A DNA stretch of 10,071 nucleotides from Planctomycetota bacterium (GTDB lineage Bacteria > Planctomycetota > PUPC01 > JACPCR01). The stretch covers positions 1 to 10,071 of the forward strand of contig JASLXP010000997.1 in assembly GCA_030740295.1 (NCBI GenBank), read 5' to 3'. Each line of letters starts with the position of its first letter. The first letter of the stretch is position 1. The position numbers were made by a program, and so were the translations under genes. The notes beneath the pieces are model-generated. The model was not told the DNA's origin. It saw nothing but the letters and a program-made list of their open reading frames with translations, and searched no databases. Positions 6,599 to 10,071 of the stretch are shown here, one piece after another.

Positions 6599-8731
6599 CT
6601 ACGTCCGACTGTTCGCCACGGCCAGTTCCACCATCATCAGGCCGAGCACAGCCGCCAGCAGATGCCGCCACCAGTTTGAGGCGCGGCCTCGCTCGTCCCA
6701 GAGCGCTCTGCCGCTCGCCTCGATGGCCTTTTGCTCCGCCTGAGGGCTTACGCCGAGCGACGCGATTTCGCTCATGTCCACACGTGCAGGATTGGATTCT
6801 CGGGTGTTAAGATTCACCGCGACCGAACGGGTGACTCGCTTGCCGTCCTGATTGAGGATGTGGTAGAGGCCGGGCCTTGTCAGCGGTTCTGTCACTTTCA
6901 CTCGAGCGCCATTCGGGCCGACCGCCGAAAGGGTTTCCAGCTCCTTGTAAGAGCGCGAGCCGCCGAAGGTTTGACCGAGATCCTCCTCCAGTGAAAGCAG
7001 GGAACGGCTGGTACGGTCTCGTGGCGACAGGTATCGAATCATCTGGTGCGCCATGGGCAGGAACGTCCCCCGTTTCGGGAAGTCCGTCCAGTCAGCGTTG
7101 CACGTTGTCGTGATCAGCAGCGAGCGCCCTTCGCCTACTTTGCGTTCGATGAATGCCGGAGCATCGTTGTCAAAGACCGCGACCACCGTGGCGTCCTTTG
7201 CCGGCTCGGCGCTCTGGTATCGAAAGAAACGTGCCGACGACAGTTCGGTCAGCGAATCGCCGCTGTAAGGCAAGAACAATTCGTGCCGTTTTTCTTTTGG
7301 AACGAGGTTCCAGAAATCTTCGCGGCGATTATCGTCCCCGGCCTTTGAGGCAAGTTTGGCCGGCATCCAGCCCTTACCCTCTTTGAAGCCCTGTTCGTTA
7401 TAGAACTCCTTTTCGAGTTGATCGCCGGCAAAGATGATCAAGCCGCCACCATTGCGCACGAACGCATCCACGCGGTCGACAGCGGTTGGGAGAAACGATG
7501 AGACATTAGCGAGCACGACGACCTGGAATTTACGGAGATCCACGGACTCCAGCATCTCTCTGGTGATCAGCTTCACCTGCACGTAGCTTGGGCTTTTCTT
7601 CTCAGTCTCCAATTTTGGCACGAGCGCGCGCTGCAAATAGTACGTGGCCTGCTGGAACGGCCTGGGCGCGTTCCAGTCTTCAACGCACAGCACGCGGATG
7701 GCGTCTTCAGCAGACACGCTGAAGTAGTAGCTGTTATCAACAGGAAGGCCGTCCGGGGATTCAATCGTGAGCCTGCCGAGGATGTCATCCTTGGCAGGCA
7801 GCGGGGCTTTGAGAGTGACCGTACCGACTTCGTTCGGATCAAGGCTGAAACTCTTGGTTGCCACACTGGTCAGTTTGCTGCTGGCCTCCTTGTGTGAGCC
7901 CGGCCAGCGATCCAGCGAGAAGCTCAGCTTTGCGCCCACCACCGGCCGCCGGCTGTAGTTGGCCACCTTCGCCGCAATCTTCACTGGCTCGTCACTCGAC
8001 CAGATCTTGGACGGCAGCTTGGCATCCAGAATGGCAAAATTAGTTGTCGATGGCTCGCCGACAAGCGTTGTCTCGAGGCTGATCGTTTTTCCGATGCCTT
8101 CAAGGGTCCGAACTTCGCTCATGCCTTCCCAGGAGGTCAGTTGCCCGTCCGTGATAAATGCCAGCCGTTTCTTTTGTCCATCCGAAGCCACCAGTAATGC
8201 GTGTGCCCTCTTCACCGCGGGCCAGTAACGGCAGAACTGATTCACCGGTTTCAGATCGGCCAATGACGCGGCCGTCAGGTCAACATCCGTGGACAGGGGC
8301 TGCACCACATTTCCGCCTTTAGTGACAGTCAGCAATGCCGCCCGGTCCGCAGGCTTGAGTTCGGCGAGCAATTCGTTGGCTCGTGCTCTGGCCTTGGACA
8401 ATCGTGAGACTCCATCTTCCAGCGTGGCCATGCTGTAGGAATCGTCAAAGAGGATCACCAGGTCCGTTCGAGCTTCCTGTGCCTGTTTCTCGTCTTTGAA
8501 AAACGGTCTGGCGAACGCGAGCGCAATGAGCGCAACGATGACGATCCGGAGTGCCAGCAGTAACCACTCTTTGATGCGCAACCGCCTCGCTTTTTCTTCC
8601 GTCACCTTCTTCAGGAAACGCAGCGTGCTGAATATCACCTGCCGCTTCTGTCGACGGAACAACAGATGGATGATGACCGGGATCGAAGTGGCCAGCAGAC
8701 CGGCCAGGAAGAGTTGGGAGACGAATGACAT
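6599..8731 (-). CDS. BatA/von Willebrand factor A membrane protein with amidotransferase-like domain
   Basis: A 710-residue membrane protein of the BatA/vWA type. Residues 1-80 form the BatA N-terminal region with two membrane helices (about 8-24 and 55-74) separated by a basic stretch. The vWA domain begins near 88; its metal-ion-dependent adhesion site shows DXSXS as D96/S98/S100, and D195 in ITDG fits the later acidic position. A beta-rich segment (about 230-340) follows, then a glutamine-amidotransferase-like fold (about 345-560) with RVLCVEDW at 346-353 and the strand NGGGLIIFAGD at 427-437 and no evident catalytic triad. A last membrane helix is at about 688-706. In known genomes such proteins accompany a MoxR ATPase and a DUF58 protein and are linked to envelope stress or complex assembly; those partners are not in this window. 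The ATG at 8731 gives the standard BatA start, but a C-rich leader rather than a Shine-Dalgarno sequence precedes it. Confidence 0.88.
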   Translation of the reverse strand: MSFVSQLFLAGLLATSIPVIIHLLFRRQKRQVIFSTLRFLKKVTEEKARRLRIKEWLLLALRIVIVALIALAFARPFFKDEKQAQEARTDLVILFDDSYSMATLEDGVSRLSKARARANELLAELKPADRAALLTVTKGGNVVQPLSTDVDLTAASLADLKPVNQFCRYWPAVKRAHALLVASDGQKKRLAFITDGQLTSWEGMSEVRTLEGIGKTISLETTLVGEPSTTNFAILDAKLPSKIWSSDEPVKIAAKVANYSRRPVVGAKLSFSLDRWPGSHKEASSKLTSVATKSFSLDPNEVGTVTLKAPLPAKDDILGRLTIESPDGLPVDNSYYFSVSAEDAIRVLCVEDWNAPRPFQQATYYLQRALVPKLETEKKSPSYVQVKLITREMLESVDLRKFQVVVLANVSSFLPTAVDRVDAFVRNGGGLIIFAGDQLEKEFYNEQGFKEGKGWMPAKLASKAGDDNRREDFWNLVPKEKRHELFLPYSGDSLTELSSARFFRYQSAEPAKDATVVAVFDNDAPAFIERKVGEGRSLLITTTCNADWTDFPKRGTFLPMAHQMIRYLSPRDRTSRSLLSLEEDLGQTFGGSRSYKELETLSAVGPNGARVKVTEPLTRPGLYHILNQDGKRVTRSVAVNLNTRESNPARVDMSEIASLGVSPQAEQKAIEASGRALWDERGRASNWWRHLLAAVLGLMMVELAVANSRT

Positions 8732-8734
8732 TCA

Positions 8735-8756
8735 GGGGGAGGCGTGGGAGGGTGGG
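8735..8756 (+). other. Potential G-quadruplex motif just upstream of the BatA/vWA start
   Basis: Four G runs of at least three (8735-8739, 8746-8748, 8750-8752, 8754-8756) are separated by loops of 6, 1 and 1 bases, which fits the standard four-run quadruplex pattern. It lies on the template strand of the BatA/vWA gene, so the mRNA leader is C-rich just before the ATG and lacks a purine-rich ribosome binding site. Folding is a prediction from the pattern only. Confidence 0.45.
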
Positions 8757-8758
8757 AG

Positions 8759-8798
8759 TGGAATGATGGAGTGTTGGAGTAATGGAATGTTGGAATGA
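8759..8798. repeat. 8 bp tandem repeat, five units (TGGARTRW)
   Basis: Five units of eight bases follow one another in exact phase: 8759-8766, 8767-8774, 8775-8782, 8783-8790 and 8791-8798. All match TGGARTRW, and the first and last units are identical. The tract lies within the 147 bp gap upstream of the BatA/vWA gene and next to the G-rich motif. It is too degenerate to be very recent slippage and too regular to be chance. Confidence 0.9.
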
Positions 8799-8841
8799 GA
8801 GTGAAATAGTGATAGGCAGGAGGAGTGGCGAGAATACTTAC

Positions 8842-8892
8842 TTACGCATTACGCATTACGCAATTGCGCAATTACGTATTACTCATTACTCA
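8842..8892. repeat. 7-8 bp tandem repeat (TTACGCA/TTACTCA) running into a stop codon
   Basis: Three exact TTACGCA units (8842-8862) are followed by two 8-base variants (8863-8870 and 8871-8878) and two exact TTACTCA units (8879-8892). The centre holds the perfect palindrome AATTGCGCAATT (8862-8873). On the minus strand the tract supplies the stop codon (8879-8881) and the last few codons of the upstream large protein, whose C-terminal MSNE is therefore repeat-derived. Confidence 0.9.
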
Positions 8893-10069
8893 TTAAATAA
8901 TGCTCCGCCGGGTCGAACTCAATCGCCCGTGTCATGTATGGCCCCATTGTGTCTTCGCCCTTTTCTTCAGGAATCCATGGGCCTACCGTGCAGTGGGCGC
9001 CCAGATTGGTAAGCAGCGTGGAAAGGACACGCACCGATTTTGTTCGCTGCCAGGCGTCGCGGAACATGCGCGGGTCGAACTGGCACAGGAGGGCTTGGCC
9101 CCGGCCGAAAGGGATCGCTGCGATGATGCCGGGCTTCATGATCGTGCCCCGTGGCGGTGTTCGGCGGATCAGCGACATCTTGCGGGGGATGCGCCAGAAA
9201 AAATCTGTGTCCCCGAGTCCGTTCAACAAGGGGTGCGCGGGGATCTCGGAACGAAAGACGTCGCGCATGTGAAACTGCACTTCTCCGGGCAGCCAGCCGA
9301 GGTCGTTGTTGGATGCCGCGCCCATCTGCAGGAGTTTGCCGCCGGCCGCAACGAATTCCTGAATGCGCAGAAACTCTGCGCGGGAGAGCTGTTTACGCTC
9401 ACGGAGATCGATGAAGAGCGGGCGGGTGATATCGAGCTCGTCTTCTGCAAAGTCGTTCAAGTGCTCGAAAGGGCAGCCGAGGATTTCGAGGGTCTGTTTT
9501 CCGACTTCGCCGCTCACCAGCATGGCGGGCCGCAACTCGGCAGGCGCAGGCTTCGAGTATTCGGCGATGATTCGTTGCGTCAGTAGTGTTGCGACCGGGT
9601 CGTAACCATAACGGCCGGTGACATCGAGCTGGCAAAAAAGCATGCGGCCCTTGCCGTGCCGGTACTCGAGGAGCGGCGTGTAGAGCTGGTCGAATCCGCA
9701 ATCGATCAACACCTGGAAGTTTCCGCGATGGGGCTTCTGAAAACAGAACGAAGCAACCATCCCAAGGTTGCTCCAATGCCAGAAACGTCGCTGCCCACGG
9801 GCGTTCATGATGCCGTGCTTCATGAATTCGTGCTGGGTCCAGTCTCCCTCTGGATCAAAGCCCGGATAGGCGGTCCTCGTGGTTGAGCTGCCGCGCCAGT
9901 TTGCGAAGTCTTCATCGTCCAGGCCCTGAAGGAGCGGTGAATGTGGCGCACGAACAAATGCCTGACGATGATCGAAAGTCTCTACCTGCAGGCCGAGAAC
10001 CTGACTGTAGCCCTGTTCGAAGAAGACCACGTTCAGACCCTTTTCAATGGCCGTCCGAAAACCGCGTCC
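8879..10069 (-). CDS. C-terminal part of a large glycoside-hydrolase-like protein with tandem amidotransferase-like domains, 5' partial
   Basis: The frame is open to the right window edge, so only the last 396 residues are seen (numbered from the codon at 10069). Two units of the same fold are visible. Unit 1 has strand GLNVVFFEQ (11-19), SPLLQGLDDEDF (44-55) and GKGRMLFCQLDVTGR (139-153). Unit 2 has AGGKLLQMG (242-250), HPLLNGLGDTDF (279-290) and GRGQALLCQFDP (322-333). The pattern resembles the non-catalytic amidotransferase-like tails of large secreted glycosidase/sugar-binding proteins found in Planctomycetes-like bacteria; that likeness is from memory. No catalytic triad is evident, so a structural or carbohydrate-associated role is likelier than amide transfer. 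The last residues come from a 7 bp repeat tract. A GTG at 10030 could serve as a start but would break the first unit, so I treat the gene as truncated by the window. Confidence 0.6.
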   Translation of the reverse strand, partial: GRGFRTAIEKGLNVVFFEQGYSQVLGLQVETFDHRQAFVRAPHSPLLQGLDDEDFANWRGSSTTRTAYPGFDPEGDWTQHEFMKHGIMNARGQRRFWHWSNLGMVASFCFQKPHRGNFQVLIDCGFDQLYTPLLEYRHGKGRMLFCQLDVTGRYGYDPVATLLTQRIIAEYSKPAPAELRPAMLVSGEVGKQTLEILGCPFEHLNDFAEDELDITRPLFIDLRERKQLSRAEFLRIQEFVAAGGKLLQMGAASNNDLGWLPGEVQFHMRDVFRSEIPAHPLLNGLGDTDFFWRIPRKMSLIRRTPPRGTIMKPGIIAAIPFGRGQALLCQFDPRMFRDAWQRTKSVRVLSTLLTNLGAHCTVGPWIPEEKGEDTMGPYMTRAIEFDPAEHYLMSNE

Positions 10070-10071
10070 TT

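Noticed and set aside
8900..9586. Plus-strand open frame of 228 codons opposite the amidotransferase-like protein
   Set aside because: The minus-strand product has clear repeated motifs, while this frame has none.

Overview
The window looks like chromosomal DNA from a free-living bacterium. Coding regions are visibly G+C-rich, while the gaps between genes are AT-rich and repetitive. A BatA/von Willebrand protein, an LplT-PlsC-acyl-ACP synthetase fusion, and the tail of a large glycoside-hydrolase-like protein together suggest the Planctomycetota/Verrucomicrobiota/Hydrogenedentota neighbourhood. That placement is an inference from gene content, not proven by the sequence. Only one of the four visible gene starts has a strong Shine-Dalgarno sequence.

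Layout, left to right. (1) Positions 3-3380 (+) hold most of a three-part membrane enzyme for lysophospholipid import and re-acylation; its first residues lie outside the window. (2) Positions 3437-4207 (+) encode a phytanoyl-CoA dioxygenase-like Fe(II)/2-oxoglutarate oxygenase, 56 bp downstream. (3) Positions 4220-5122 (-) encode an RraA-fold, HMG-aldolase-like protein that converges on the dioxygenase with a 12 bp gap. (4) Positions 5293-6429 (+) encode a cyclic amidohydrolase, divergent from the RraA gene across a 170 bp shared upstream region. (5) Positions 6430-6598 are a gene-free gap between convergent genes, filled by direct and inverted repeats built on one 12-mer. (6) Positions 6599-8731 (-) encode a 710-residue BatA/vWA/amidotransferase-like membrane protein. 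(7) Positions 8732-8878 are a gap made of a G-rich tract, an 8 bp tandem repeat and a 7 bp tandem repeat. (8) Positions 8879 to the right edge (-) encode the C-terminal part of a large protein with two tandem amidotransferase-like units.

How the genes may work together: the first gene is self-contained (flippase, acyltransferase and acyl-activating enzyme in one chain). The RraA/amidohydrolase pair looks like a small catabolic divergon in which the hydrolase opens an amide or ester substrate and the RraA protein acts on a keto-acid product; this is inferred from family and position. No complete new defence, mobile or CRISPR system is visible. The least ordinary material is the set of intergenic repeat families, of different period, that abut or enter gene ends.
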